From an uncultured Erythrobacter sp. (GTDB taxonomy: Bacteria; Pseudomonadota; Alphaproteobacteria; Sphingomonadales; Sphingomonadaceae): 64,000 nt of DNA. A program made the position numbers and the translations under genes. The stretch lies in assembly GCF_947492365.1 (NCBI RefSeq), contig NZ_CANLMB010000001.1, forward strand, positions 372,001 to 436,000, given 5' to 3'. The notes beneath the pieces were generated by a model. That model was not told the origin of the DNA and did not search any database. It saw only the letters and a list, made by a program, of their open reading frames with translations. The stretch's first letter is position 1. Each line of letters opens with the position of its first letter. Below are positions 33,382-42,396 of this stretch, piece after piece.

Positions 33382-34329
33382 TCAGGCGATGCCGCCTTCA
33401 ACCGCGACCAGCCAGCCATTCAGCGTGATGGCGGTGGCGAGCAGCGCGGCCATCAGCACGCTGATCTTTTCCGCCGCGCGCGGGCCGATGGAGGGCAGGC
33501 GAATGGGCTTGGCGCTCTTGCGGAACTCTTCCTTGTAGCGCGGATGCTCGGTGCCCATCATCCGGTCCCACCAGGTGAAATAGAAACCGTAATTCCCGCT
33601 CGACGAATGGTGCAGATCGTGATGGGTGGTGGTGCTGATCCAATCGGTGAGGGGGTTGTCGACCCAGCCTGCCGGAAACAACTCGCTGCCGGCATGCGCC
33701 ATCACATTGCGGATTATCATGTGCCACAGGAACAGGAACATCGCGAAGCCAGCGAATGCGAGGCCCAACAGGCTGGTGATGAAGAGGAACAGCGGCACAA
33801 AGGCAGCCTCCGCAGCGGCTTCCCAGCTGGAGAAGCTGTAAGCGGTCCACGGTGTAGGCGTGCGCGATTTGTGGTGATGCAGATGGGTCGCCTTGAACAG
33901 CGCCTTGGTATGCATCGCGCGGTGGATCCAGTAGAAATAGGCGTCGTGCAAGACCACGATCAGCGCAAAGTTCCAAGCGACGGTGAAGAGCGGCGCGCTT
34001 TCAATTTCGAGCAGGATCACCCCTGCCTCTATCCCGATCACGGTCGCCAATGTCGTCACCCCGAAAACGAACACTGTGCGCAAAGAAGAGAGCACTTCGC
34101 GGGTATAATCCTGCCGCGATGCGCTGCGCTTGGTCTGGATGCGCCGAGCCTTGGCCCAGCCGCTGAAGACCAGCAGCAGCAATGTAAGCACGCCGGCAGC
34201 GATCAGGTAACGCCCCAGATCGAAATAGAGGACGTTCATGAAATGCGCGCCGACGCGCTCGATCACATAGGTGAGAGTCGAGGGCTCTTCTGCGGCAGTG
34301 AGAGCGGCTAACAGGTTGAGGGCAGTCAT
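33382..34329 (-). CDS. Sterol desaturase/fatty acid hydroxylase superfamily protein
   Basis: A 315-residue membrane di-iron enzyme. The histidine boxes are HDAYFYWIHRAMH, HLHHHKS and THHDLHHSS, in the usual order between about five transmembrane helices. Such enzymes hydroxylate or desaturate lipids, carotenoids or hopanoid/sterol-like substrates. The exact substrate is unknown. It lies downstream of the AraC-type gene on the same strand, separated by a hairpin at 34418-34445. Confidence 0.85.
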   Translation of the reverse strand: MTALNLLAALTAAEEPSTLTYVIERVGAHFMNVLYFDLGRYLIAAGVLTLLLLVFSGWAKARRIQTKRSASRQDYTREVLSSLRTVFVFGVTTLATVIGIEAGVILLEIESAPLFTVAWNFALIVVLHDAYFYWIHRAMHTKALFKATHLHHHKSRTPTPWTAYSFSSWEAAAEAAFVPLFLFITSLLGLAFAGFAMFLFLWHMIIRNVMAHAGSELFPAGWVDNPLTDWISTTTHHDLHHSSSGNYGFYFTWWDRMMGTEHPRYKEEFRKSAKPIRLPSIGPRAAEKISVLMAALLATAITLNGWLVAVEGGIA

Positions 34330-34417
34330 CGCGGCGGTCTTCCTTTCGAGGTCTGCACCGAAACTGCCCGATGCGCCCTCACAAGTCCCCGCATCGCTGA
34401 AAAATGCCGGTCAATTT

Positions 34418-34445
34418 CAAAACTGAAGGCCTATTTTCAGTTTTG
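34418..34445 (-). terminator. Perfect 10-bp inverted repeat at the 3' end of the AraC-type gene
   Basis: CAAAACTGAA (34418-34427) and TTCAGTTTTG (34436-34445) are perfect inverted copies with an 8-nt loop. The right arm covers the stop codon of the AraC-type gene (34437-34439). AT-rich arms and no real T-tract make it a modest terminator; it could instead be an operator about 90 bp upstream of the desaturase start. Confidence 0.5.
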
Positions 34446-35525
34446 ACCAGTCGCTGTCAGCGCCTCGGCAGGCTCTTCATTGAAGGCCAAGCGTCTGAAT
34501 TCGCTGGGTGTTGTGCCGGTTTCACTACGGAAAGCGCGGTTGAACGTGGGGAGCGAATTATACCCAAGGTCCATCGCGATTGTGAGCACTGGAAGGTCCA
34601 CATCATCGCGGCTGGACAGCTTCTCACGCGCCTCGGCGATCCGGTGGCGGTTCAGGAACGCGCTGAAATTGCGGTAGCCAAGCCGCTGGTTAATCAGCGC
34701 GCGCAGCCGGTGTTCGGGCGTGTCGAGCCGGTCAGCAAGGCCCGCAATGGTGAGGCCGGTTTCGCGGTATGCACCCTCTGCCATTGCAGCGGTCAGCTTG
34801 TCATGCAGCACGCTTTCCGATGGAGAGAGGTCGAGCGCTTCGGGTTCCTCTTCCTCCTCATCTGCGAGCGAGGGCCGGGCTTTGTCGAGCAGCAATTCGC
34901 CATCCGAACGGAACAGCGCAATCGCGGAGAACAGCATCAAGACAAAGATCAGCAATGAATTGAGCAACTGCGCCACCGGCGATCGTCCATCCAGCAGGCC
35001 AGCCACTTCGAACAGTTCGAAGATCAGGATGCTGGCTACCTGTGCGGCTACGAGCAAAGGGAGCCACAGGCGGATGGTGCGGCGCTGTTCGACCAGGTCG
35101 TCGTCGCGCTCGAACACGCCAACCCGCACAAGGTCGGCGATCAGCACCAGCGCAATGAAGTGCATCGACAAGAAGCCTGCCGGTTGGGTCCACGGCATGA
35201 AATTGGCGATGAACCAGCTGACCAAAAGCGCGGCAGCCGCGCCGAGCAGCATCCGTCTTTCCGGAGGGCGCTCAAACAGGTTTCTGGCGAACAACCAGAT
35301 AAAGAACGTTGTCGAGACCGAAACCAGATCGACCCACGGGTCGAACGGGCCGTTGGGTATGGTCAAAGGCGTTGAATTGATCAGATATCCGATCGCGCCA
35401 ATGACAAGTCCGGCGAGCGGAATTTTGAGCTCTCTGCGGATATCGTTGGCGACGATCATCGCCACCAGCATGAGGCCCGAGCCGAGCGCCATGATGCGCA
35501 CCAGATAGTTCAGCTCTTCGATCAT
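34437..35525 (-). CDS. AraC-family regulator with multi-spanning membrane N-terminus
   Basis: A 362-residue protein. Residues 1-210 hold about seven transmembrane helices; an acidic linker (EEEEEPEALDLS) follows; the last roughly 100 residues are an AraC DNA-binding domain with two helix-turn-helices (GLTIAGLADRLDTPEHRLRALINQRLGYRNFSAFLNRHRI, then VLTIAMDLGYNSLPTFNRAFRSETGTTPSEFRR). This is a membrane-bound one-component regulator. Its ATG overlaps the dinG stop (ATGA). The ligand and target are unknown; the desaturase gene just downstream is a candidate. Confidence 0.85.
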   Translation of the reverse strand: MIEELNYLVRIMALGSGLMLVAMIVANDIRRELKIPLAGLVIGAIGYLINSTPLTIPNGPFDPWVDLVSVSTTFFIWLFARNLFERPPERRMLLGAAAALLVSWFIANFMPWTQPAGFLSMHFIALVLIADLVRVGVFERDDDLVEQRRTIRLWLPLLVAAQVASILIFELFEVAGLLDGRSPVAQLLNSLLIFVLMLFSAIALFRSDGELLLDKARPSLADEEEEEPEALDLSPSESVLHDKLTAAMAEGAYRETGLTIAGLADRLDTPEHRLRALINQRLGYRNFSAFLNRHRIAEAREKLSSRDDVDLPVLTIAMDLGYNSLPTFNRAFRSETGTTPSEFRRLAFNEEPAEALTATGQN

Positions 35526-38341
35526 GCGAATGTATCTGGCACTTCGGCGTCGAGTTTGCCACCCGCTTCGCCGGTTGCGCTCGGGCTTTCGCCGATCAAT
35601 CCCTTGCTCACCCGCTCCAATGCCTCGTCGAGGGTGACGCGGCGGACCTGGGTGCCTTCGGGAAAGGCGCTAAGCAGGCGCGAGGGGAAGGCGGCGGAGA
35701 GCACCACGAAGTGCCCGGCGTCATCCTTGTTCCTGATCAGCCGGCCAAAGGCCTGCGCCAGCCGCGCGCGAATGATGCGGTCGTCAAACTGCCCGCCGGT
35801 TCCGCCGGTGTTGGCAGCAGCCGCGCGGCGGGCCTTGTGGAGGATATCGGGGCGCGGCCACGGAACCGCCTCCAGCACCACGCATCTCAGCGACCGGCCC
35901 GGCACGTCCACCCCGTCGCGCAAGGCATCGGTGCCGAGCAGGCTGGCGCGCGGATCATCTCGGAAGATATCGACCAGCGTGCCGGTGTCGATCGGATCGA
36001 CATGCTGTGCGTATATCGGCAGGCCTTCGCGCGCGAGCCGGTCGGCGATCCGTCCATGGACCGCGCGCATCCGCCGGATTGCGGTGAACAGGCCCAGAAC
36101 CCCGCCTTCGCTCGCCTCGATCAGCCGCGCATAGGCACCCGCTAGCCCCGGTAGATCGCCCTTTTTCACATCGGTGACGATCAGCACTTCGGCGCGGGAT
36201 GCGTAGTCGAAGGGGCTTTCGGCAGCGGTCAGCAGCGGCTCGCTTTCGATATGCGCCGCGCCGGAGCGGTGGATGGCTGTCGCCCACGGATCACCCGCCT
36301 CGCTGCCGATCCTGTCAGTCAGCGTCGCGCTGGTCAGCATCACGCCGTGCGCGGGTTCGAGCACGGTCTTGGCAAAGGGCTTCATCGGGTCGAGCCAGCG
36401 GCGGTGGATCGCCACGTCGAACTCGCGCGCATCGGAGCGGTCAACCGCAAGCCAGTCGACAAATTCGGGGTCCGCCGGTCCGCCCAGCCGTGCCAGCAGG
36501 CTCTCCCACGCCGCCAGCAGATCGACCCGCCATTGGAGAGAGAAACGCGCGCCTTCGATCCGCGCTCTGCCCTGACCGTCGAGCCAGTCGGGCGGGTCGG
36601 CCATGATTGCCTCCAGCCGTCCGCCAAGCCGGATCAACGGCGCGCGGATGCCAGCCAGCGCTTCGGCGGCGGCGCTCGCGGCTTCGATCACTTCGCCCGG
36701 AAGCCCGCTGGCCTCGGTTTCAATCCCGTAGCCTGCGTCGATCCCCGCCGAACCCTTGGCGCTTTCATCGCGGGCATAGGTGGCGGTGCGCACAGCGGAG
36801 AGCAGCGCTTCAACTGCTCCCAATGGCTCGCCATCGACCAACCTTTGCAGCCAGCCTTCGCCGGGAAGCGCCTTGCCCGCTTCACTGGCGTCTTCGATGG
36901 CCTCGCCGCCTTCATCGTCATAGCTGGCCACATCGGCAAGGCGCGCGGAGAGACCGCGGCGGCGGCCTCTGTTCTTGCGTTCCGGCCCGACGATCCAGCG
37001 GCGCAGTTCGATGGCCTCTTGGCCTGAAAGCGTGGCGGCGAAGGTGGAATCGGCGGCTTCGAAGACGTGGTGGCCCTCGTCAAAGATGATGCGGGTTGGT
37101 CTTTGAGCGTGGTCGCGGCCTCTCGCGGCGTTGACCATCACCAAAGCGTGATTGGCGATCACAAGGTCGGCCTGCGCGCTGTCTCTTGCCGAGCGTTCGA
37201 TGAAGCACTTTCGGTAATGCGGACAGCCGGCATAGATGCACTCACCGCGCTGATCGGTGAGCGCGGCGATCCCGCGTTTGCGGAAGAGCGTGCCCAGCCA
37301 TCCGGGCAGGTCGCCCCCGATCATATCGCCGTCGCGGGTAAAGCTCGCCCAGCGCGCAACCAGCTGGGCAAGTATCGCGGGACGGCCCGAAAAACCGCCT
37401 TGCAATGCGTCTTCGAGGTTGAGAAGGCAGAGATAGTTCTCGCGCCCTTTGCGCACCACAACCGGCGGCGTTCCGTCGGGGCGTTTGACCGGCCAAGCAC
37501 GGCGGCTTTCACTGCGCAATTGCCGCTGGAGGTTCTTGGTGAAGGTCGACACCCACACCGTCCCTCCCGAAGCGCCCGCCCAGAGCGAGGACGGGGCGAG
37601 ATAGCCCAAGGTCTTGCCGATCCCCGTGCCTGCTTGCGCCAATGCAATATGCGGCAGCTCGCGCCGGTCACGCGGGGCAAAGATGCGCGCGGCGTCCTGA
37701 GCATAGGCGCGCTGGCCCTCGCGTTTTTCCGATCCTTCGCCCGTCAGCGCGTCGAGCGCCCCCAGCACCTGCTCGCCGGGCAATTCGACTTGCGAAGGCG
37801 GCGCGCGCTCGCCTGCTTCCTCCCATTCGGGCAGGGTCGCAAACAGCCATTTCTCCGCCCGCTCGGGCGTTGCAAGATGCGGTTTCAAGACCTGCGCCCA
37901 CGGCCAGCGCAGCCGCTCGAGCGATTGGAGCACGCTCCACGCACCGGAGCGTTCGAACCATTCGGGATCCTCGCAGGCCGCGACCATCGCGCCTGCGGCC
38001 TTTTGCAGGAAGGCGGGCACGTCGGCATCGCCTTCCGGCTCCTCCAGTTCCAGCGCCTCTGCCAGACCGCGCGGCGTAGGCACGCAAAAGCGCGCCGGAT
38101 GCACAAAGGCGAACAGTTCGAGCAGGTCGAGGCCGGAAAGGTCGGGATAGCCCAGCCGGTTGGCGACCAGCGGGGCGTTCAGCAGCAGAACCGGCGTATC
38201 CGCGGCGCCCATGATCGCCTCACCCTTCGAAACCGCGCCTGTGACGCCGTTGGCCGGGCGCAGCCAATTGCCTCCGTGGCTTGCATGAAGCGCGGGGAGG
38301 GGAACCGGAACAATCGAAGGAAGGGCAGGGGGCGAATTCAC
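35522..38341 (-). CDS. ATP-dependent DNA helicase, DinG/XPD type
   Basis: A 939-residue superfamily-2 helicase. Walker A is AQAGTGIGKTLGY and the DEAH-type box is FDEGHHVFEAA. Four cysteines between them (YLC, GEC, AGC, RKC) fit the XPD/DinG 4Fe-4S cluster. The C-terminal motor motifs include GTDALRDGVDVPG and RLAQAFGRLIR. I chose GTG 38341; an ATG at 38212 would drop the LHASHGGNW segment, which looks conserved in relatives, and 38518 is too far upstream. Likely role is unwinding of R-loops, D-loops or replication forks under damage. Confidence 0.85.
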   Translation of the reverse strand: MNSPPALPSIVPVPLPALHASHGGNWLRPANGVTGAVSKGEAIMGAADTPVLLLNAPLVANRLGYPDLSGLDLLELFAFVHPARFCVPTPRGLAEALELEEPEGDADVPAFLQKAAGAMVAACEDPEWFERSGAWSVLQSLERLRWPWAQVLKPHLATPERAEKWLFATLPEWEEAGERAPPSQVELPGEQVLGALDALTGEGSEKREGQRAYAQDAARIFAPRDRRELPHIALAQAGTGIGKTLGYLAPSSLWAGASGGTVWVSTFTKNLQRQLRSESRRAWPVKRPDGTPPVVVRKGRENYLCLLNLEDALQGGFSGRPAILAQLVARWASFTRDGDMIGGDLPGWLGTLFRKRGIAALTDQRGECIYAGCPHYRKCFIERSARDSAQADLVIANHALVMVNAARGRDHAQRPTRIIFDEGHHVFEAADSTFAATLSGQEAIELRRWIVGPERKNRGRRRGLSARLADVASYDDEGGEAIEDASEAGKALPGEGWLQRLVDGEPLGAVEALLSAVRTATYARDESAKGSAGIDAGYGIETEASGLPGEVIEAASAAAEALAGIRAPLIRLGGRLEAIMADPPDWLDGQGRARIEGARFSLQWRVDLLAAWESLLARLGGPADPEFVDWLAVDRSDAREFDVAIHRRWLDPMKPFAKTVLEPAHGVMLTSATLTDRIGSEAGDPWATAIHRSGAAHIESEPLLTAAESPFDYASRAEVLIVTDVKKGDLPGLAGAYARLIEASEGGVLGLFTAIRRMRAVHGRIADRLAREGLPIYAQHVDPIDTGTLVDIFRDDPRASLLGTDALRDGVDVPGRSLRCVVLEAVPWPRPDILHKARRAAAANTGGTGGQFDDRIIRARLAQAFGRLIRNKDDAGHFVVLSAAFPSRLLSAFPEGTQVRRVTLDEALERVSKGLIGESPSATGEAGGKLDAEVPDTFA

Positions 38342-38438
38342 GATCTGCCGATGATGGTCACCTGAAAACCATATGTAAACGAGTGCGCGGCATAGTTCTG
38401 TGGTTTTGAGACGTCGCAGGTCTTTCAGGGAGGATACT

Positions 38439-38879
38439 TTGCGTACGAGAATGATGTTCGCAATCGGGGCAATGTTTGCTCTGACGCCTGCCGCGCTTGC
38501 CGAGCAGGTGGACTCCAACGCACCCGCGGCAGACAGCGCCGAAATGGCCGAAATGCGCGCAAGGGTCGCGGCGGTTCAGGCGCATGTTGATGCATATCGT
38601 TCGGGCAATCTGGACCGCTTTGTCGCGACTTTCACTCCCGATGCCGAAGTGCATGCCAACGGCATGGTTGCGGTTGGCCGCGAACAGATCCGCGCGCTCT
38701 ACGCCGCCAACTTCGCTCCCGGCGCGCCATCGATCCGGATCGATGACAGCGGGGTCAATGGCCAGTTTGTCTATTTGTCGGTCGGCTATATTTTCGCTGA
38801 TGGTCAGGAGATGTGCTGCTCTTATTCCGAATATGAAGTGTCAGGCGGCAAAATTGCCTATCTGGCGACGAGCGGCTGA
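38439..38879 (+). CDS. Exported SnoaL/NTF2-like protein
   Basis: A 146-residue protein with an N-terminal signal peptide ending near LAEQ, then an NTF2-like (SnoaL) domain: VQAHVDAYRSGNLDRFVATFTPDAEVHANGMVAVGREQIRALYAANF. I choose the TTG start at 38439 because AGGGAGG lies 6-7 nt upstream; the ATGs at 38451 and 38454 are too far from it. The NTF2 pocket may bind a small ligand; no catalytic set is clear. It is divergent from the helicase gene. Confidence 0.78.
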   Translation: MRTRMMFAIGAMFALTPAALAEQVDSNAPAADSAEMAEMRARVAAVQAHVDAYRSGNLDRFVATFTPDAEVHANGMVAVGREQIRALYAANFAPGAPSIRIDDSGVNGQFVYLSVGYIFADGQEMCCSYSEYEVSGGKIAYLATSG

Positions 38880-38889
38880 GGGTCCGGCG

Positions 38890-39627
38890 ATGAGTTTCGG
38901 CAGAAAAGGATTGGCTGCAGGGCAGACCGCACCACGCCCCGGCGGATTTGGTCAGGCGGGCGCTGGCTCTAATGCCAGAGCGCCTCAAATGACGTCTCTT
39001 GAGATCGCAGCCAAGCGCGAGGCTTTCATCGCCTCCGAACGCGCCCGCATAGCGCATCAGGGGCTAGCTCCGGCGCAGCCGCAGCAGAGCGATCAGATTT
39101 CCAGCATCGATGGCACTCCCTACGAGGACCCGATGATCAATCTTCGCAATATGCGCCCCACCGAACGTCCGGCGCGGCGCATGGAGCCTGCGCAACCTAT
39201 GGGCGGAGGGCCGATTGGCGCGAGTGGACTGTCAGCTGCGCAAGAGGCCGAAATTCGCGCGGCGGCTCGCGGCATGGCACGGGGTGAAGCGCCCCGGATG
39301 CCCGGCGGGTCGGGCGGCGCGCGGGGCAAATCGGGCAAGACCTTCTTCTTCGGCGATCCTGCCGGACGCAGCCTGGGAATGGCCTATCTGATCTGGTTCG
39401 TAATCGGCCAGACCAGCCTGCACCGCGTCTATTGCGGGCACGGCGAAAGCGCAATCTATCAGGTCGGCCTGCTGATCGGCAGCATAATCGCCGCCTTCAT
39501 CTTCCTGCCCTTCGCCTTTGGGATTGTCATCTGGATGATCTGGTTGTTTGCCGATCTGTTCCTGATGCCGGGCATGATGCGGCGTTTCAAAGCCAAATAT
39601 GACTACGACACGGGCGTATTCGACTAG
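38890..39627 (+). CDS. TM2 domain-containing membrane protein
   Basis: A 245-residue protein. Residues 1-150 are polar, Gly/Ala/Arg-rich and probably disordered. The C-terminal part is a TM2 domain: GMAYLIWFVIGQTSLHRVYCGHGESAIYQ (first helix and the usual loop), a second and third hydrophobic helix, and IWLFADLFLMPGM. TM2 proteins have no single known function. The start ATG 38890 is 10 bp after the SnoaL stop. Confidence 0.82.
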   Translation: MSFGRKGLAAGQTAPRPGGFGQAGAGSNARAPQMTSLEIAAKREAFIASERARIAHQGLAPAQPQQSDQISSIDGTPYEDPMINLRNMRPTERPARRMEPAQPMGGGPIGASGLSAAQEAEIRAAARGMARGEAPRMPGGSGGARGKSGKTFFFGDPAGRSLGMAYLIWFVIGQTSLHRVYCGHGESAIYQVGLLIGSIIAAFIFLPFAFGIVIWMIWLFADLFLMPGMMRRFKAKYDYDTGVFD

Positions 39628-39851
39628 GGACTGACGTCGCAGCCCTGATCTGCCCGCTGTCCTACACGCAGCGGCCCAGGTATCATCGGCGGACCATGCG
39701 CGATTCCCACCCAGCCGCTCTGCCGAAAGGCAAAGGTTACACTCTGCACCCCGCATTTCGCCTGCAAAGCCGCAGAATAGCGCGGCTGCGCGGAACGCAA
39801 TTGTTTTTCAAAGACCCCACTTGCGCGGTCCAAGTCTCGCCACCTTCGCAC

Positions 39852-39879
39852 TTGCACAATCGCATGCTTGGCATAAAAG
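39852..39879 (+). promoter_or_regulatory. Promoter of lysS, possibly giving a leaderless mRNA
   Basis: TTGCAC (39852-39857), a 16-bp spacer and TAAAAG (39874-39879) form a fair sigma-70-type promoter. The ATG of lysS is at 39890, so a start about 7 nt after the -10 would leave only 3-4 nt of leader. No Shine-Dalgarno is visible. The rest of 39628-39851 shows no gene. Confidence 0.4.
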
Positions 39880-39889
39880 CGGCCCCACT

Positions 39890-41500
39890 ATGACAGACAG
39901 CAGACTCATCGAAACCGCCCGCAATTCGAAAGCCTGGCCCTTCCAGGAGGCACAGCGCCTCGCCAAACGGCTTCGCGGCGGAAAACCGAATGGTGAGCCT
40001 GTGCTGTTCGAGACCGGCTATGGCCCCTCAGGCCTGCCGCATATCGGCACGTTTCAGGAGGTGCTTCGCACCACGCTTGTCCGCCGCGCCTACGAAGCGC
40101 TGACGGGTGAAAAGACGCGCCTCGTCGCCTTCAGCGATGACATGGACGGGCTGCGCAAAGTGCCTGACAACGTGCCGAACAAGGAGATGCTCGGCGAGCA
40201 TCTGGGCAAGCCGCTGTCGCGCATCCCCAACCCGTTCGGCACGCAGCATGACAGCTTCGCCGCGCACAACAACGCGCAGCTGCGTGCCTTCCTCGACCAG
40301 TTCGGCTTCGACTACGAGTTCGTAAGCTCCTCGGACCGCTACAATAGCGGCGCCTTCGACGATGCCCTGCGCGGCGTGCTGCGCGGCTTTGATGCGATCC
40401 TCGACATCATGCTGCCGACCTTGGGTGAGGAACGGCGCAAGACCTACTCTCCCGTGATGCCGGTCAGCCCGACCACGGGCGAGGTGTTGCAGGTCGCGGT
40501 TGAAGTGGTCGATGCCGAAGCAGGCACGATCCGCTTCACCGACGCCGATGGCAGCTTGGTCGAGCAGAGCGCGCTGGGCGGCATGTCCAAATGCCAGTGG
40601 AAGGTCGACTGGGCGATGCGCTGGGTCGCGCTCGGCGTCGATTACGAGATGTATGGCAAGGACTTGACCGATAGCGGCGTGCAATCGGGCAAGATCGCGC
40701 GCGTGCTTGGCGGGAACAAGCCTGAAGGCTTGATCTACGAGATGTTCCTCGACGAAAAGGGCGAGAAGATCAGCAAGTCGAAGGGCAATGGCCTGTCGAT
40801 CGAGGAATGGCTCGAGTATGGCAGCGAGGAGAGCCTCGGCTTCTACATCTTCGCCAATCCCAAGAGCGCCAAGCAGCTCCACGCAGGGGTCATCCCCAAG
40901 GCGATCGACGATTACTGGCAGTTCCGTGAGCGCCTGCCCGAGCAACCGCTCGACAAGCAGATGGGCAATGCGGTCTGGCACTTGCTGCGCGCTAATGAGC
41001 GGCGCGATACGCCGGATGCGCCGGGGGCGGGGGACAGCCTGTCGGTGCCTTACAGCTTGCTGCTCAACCTTGTGAGCGTGCTCGGGCTTGAGGCAACACC
41101 TCAGAACCTTGCGGAGTATGTGGCGAGCTATACCGGCAAGCCAGTGACCGACCCTGCGCTGGAGCGGCTGATCGAGGCAGCGGTGCACTATAACCGCGAC
41201 TTCGTGGCGCAAACGCTCAACAAGCGCGCGCCTGCTGGCGGTGAAGTGGCTGCGTTGAAGGAGCTTGATGCCGCTCTGGCTTCGGCTGGCGCGGGCGCGA
41301 GTGCGGAAGACCTGCAAACCATGGTCTACGAGATCGGTAAGCGCGAGGAGTTCGGTTTCGAGTCCCTGCGCGACTGGTTCCGCGCGCTCTACGAAACGCT
41401 GCTGGGATCAGAGCAAGGCCCGCGCATGGGCAGCTTCATCGCGCTCTACGGGGTGGAGCCAACGCGCAAGCTGATCGCAGAGGCGTTGGAGAGAACCTAA
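39890..41500 (+). CDS. lysS: Class I lysyl-tRNA synthetase
   Basis: A 536-residue class I enzyme (LysK type), unrelated to the usual bacterial class II LysRS. The HIGH-like motif is SGLPHIGT (about 44-51) and the KMSKS-like motif is KISKSKG. Class I LysRS is standard in many alphaproteobacteria. ATG 39890 gives the normal N-terminus; the longer frame from 39821 is not family-like. A palindromic repeat follows 5 bp after the stop. Confidence 0.93.
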   Translation: MTDSRLIETARNSKAWPFQEAQRLAKRLRGGKPNGEPVLFETGYGPSGLPHIGTFQEVLRTTLVRRAYEALTGEKTRLVAFSDDMDGLRKVPDNVPNKEMLGEHLGKPLSRIPNPFGTQHDSFAAHNNAQLRAFLDQFGFDYEFVSSSDRYNSGAFDDALRGVLRGFDAILDIMLPTLGEERRKTYSPVMPVSPTTGEVLQVAVEVVDAEAGTIRFTDADGSLVEQSALGGMSKCQWKVDWAMRWVALGVDYEMYGKDLTDSGVQSGKIARVLGGNKPEGLIYEMFLDEKGEKISKSKGNGLSIEEWLEYGSEESLGFYIFANPKSAKQLHAGVIPKAIDDYWQFRERLPEQPLDKQMGNAVWHLLRANERRDTPDAPGAGDSLSVPYSLLLNLVSVLGLEATPQNLAEYVASYTGKPVTDPALERLIEAAVHYNRDFVAQTLNKRAPAGGEVAALKELDAALASAGAGASAEDLQTMVYEIGKREEFGFESLRDWFRALYETLLGSEQGPRMGSFIALYGVEPTRKLIAEALERT

Positions 41501-41505
41501 CCACC

Positions 41506-41615
41506 CTCGTCATTGCGAGGAGCCCGAGGGGCGACGCGGCAATCCATCTTCTGACGGTGCGCCATGGTGGAACATTCAAAGATGGATTGCTTCGGCTTCG
41601 CCTCGTAATGACGAG
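41506..41615. repeat. Palindromic REP/MITE-like element
   Basis: The outer arms CTCGTCATTGCGAGG (41506-41520) and CCTCGTAATGACGAG (41601-41615) are inverted copies with one mismatch. Inner arms GCAATCCATCTT and AAGATGGATTGC are exact. The whole 110 bp can fold into one long hairpin. Such 'CGTCATTGCGAGG...GCAATCC' elements are dispersed intergenic repeats in many bacteria. It lies between lysS and the convergent hydroxylase gene and could act as a terminator for both. Confidence 0.75.
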
Positions 41616-41644
41616 ATAGAGGCGAGACGCGACTTTCTACTTTC

Positions 41645-42313
41645 CTACTTCCAATTCCGCGTGCGATACCATTTGGTGATGATGTACTTGGCACCTTTCA
41701 CCACAGGGGTGCCAGCATGCATTGTCTGCTCGTTGGGGCGGCCATCGGGTAGCGCGTTGTTCCAGACGAGCAAGACACCGGGTTTGGGCTCTATCTTGAT
41801 GCCGATCTCGGTGAAGTGCGTCTCGCCGCCTTCTTCGACCTCGTTGAGGAAGGCCATGGTTGTCCAACTGCGCTGACCGCCGCGTTTGCGCTCGCCCTGC
41901 CAGTACTTCTCGGAGGTGTAGAACCAGTCATTATGCGGCTTGAATTGCTGGCCCGGTAGATAGCGCTGTCCCTGAATCGCTTCGCCGATCTTGGGATCAA
42001 CGCCGAGCAGGTCGTCGATCCGCCGTCCAATCCCTTTGACGAAGCTGTCATAGGGATCGAGGTCGCCAGAATAGGAGGTGCGAAAGCCGCTTTCATAGCC
42101 GATCTCGTGCAGCGAAGAGGGCCGCGCGGTGTGATCGACCATTAGGCACAGCCGCTCGCATTCGGCGGCGCTGAGGAAGTCACCGATGGCGTAAAGCTCG
42201 GCCTTGTCGGTGTCGATCTTGTAAACGCCGGGGTCAGCTTCGAGCCGTTCGCGCACAGACTTGCCAACGCGGCGCAGCGCATCCTGATCGGGGACAGTTT
42301 CGGTCTTGGTCAT
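41645..42313 (-). CDS. 2-oxoglutarate/Fe(II) oxygenase, prolyl 4-hydroxylase alpha-like
   Basis: A 222-residue P4Hc-domain protein. The iron ligands fit H-x-D in FKPHNDWF and the distal H in TMHAGTPV; the 2-oxoglutarate-binding lysine is in AKYIITKWYR. YLPGQQFKPH and FLNEVEEGGETHF are family motifs. It likely hydroxylates proline or another residue in a protein target, unknown here. A terminator for the neighbouring rcnB-like gene lies just upstream. Confidence 0.87.
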   Translation of the reverse strand: MTKTETVPDQDALRRVGKSVRERLEADPGVYKIDTDKAELYAIGDFLSAAECERLCLMVDHTARPSSLHEIGYESGFRTSYSGDLDPYDSFVKGIGRRIDDLLGVDPKIGEAIQGQRYLPGQQFKPHNDWFYTSEKYWQGERKRGGQRSWTTMAFLNEVEEGGETHFTEIGIKIEPKPGVLLVWNNALPDGRPNEQTMHAGTPVVKGAKYIITKWYRTRNWK

Positions 42314-42333
42314 AGGCAGTGCTTAGCAAGCGA

Positions 42334-42373
42334 AACGCAAAAGCAAACCCCCGCCGGATCGCTCCAGCGGGGG
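42334..42373 (-). terminator. Rho-independent terminator of the rcnB-like gene
   Basis: On the minus strand CCCCCGC (42373-42367) pairs with GCGGGGG (42354-42348) over a 12-nt loop and is followed by TTTGCTTTTG. It lies 24 bp after the stop of the rcnB-like gene. Confidence 0.75.
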
Positions 42374-42396
42374 CTGCTGTCAGGTCATCGCGGATC

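Noticed and set aside
33298..34311. Frame antisense to the sterol desaturase
   Set aside because: The histidine boxes and membrane helices on the minus strand are complete; the plus-strand product is featureless.
37067..38365. Open frame antisense to the dinG-like helicase
   Set aside because: The helicase motifs on the other strand are complete; the antisense product is low-complexity.
40028..41317. Open frame antisense to lysS
   Set aside because: Shadow of a complete class I LysRS; no independent start signal or family pattern.
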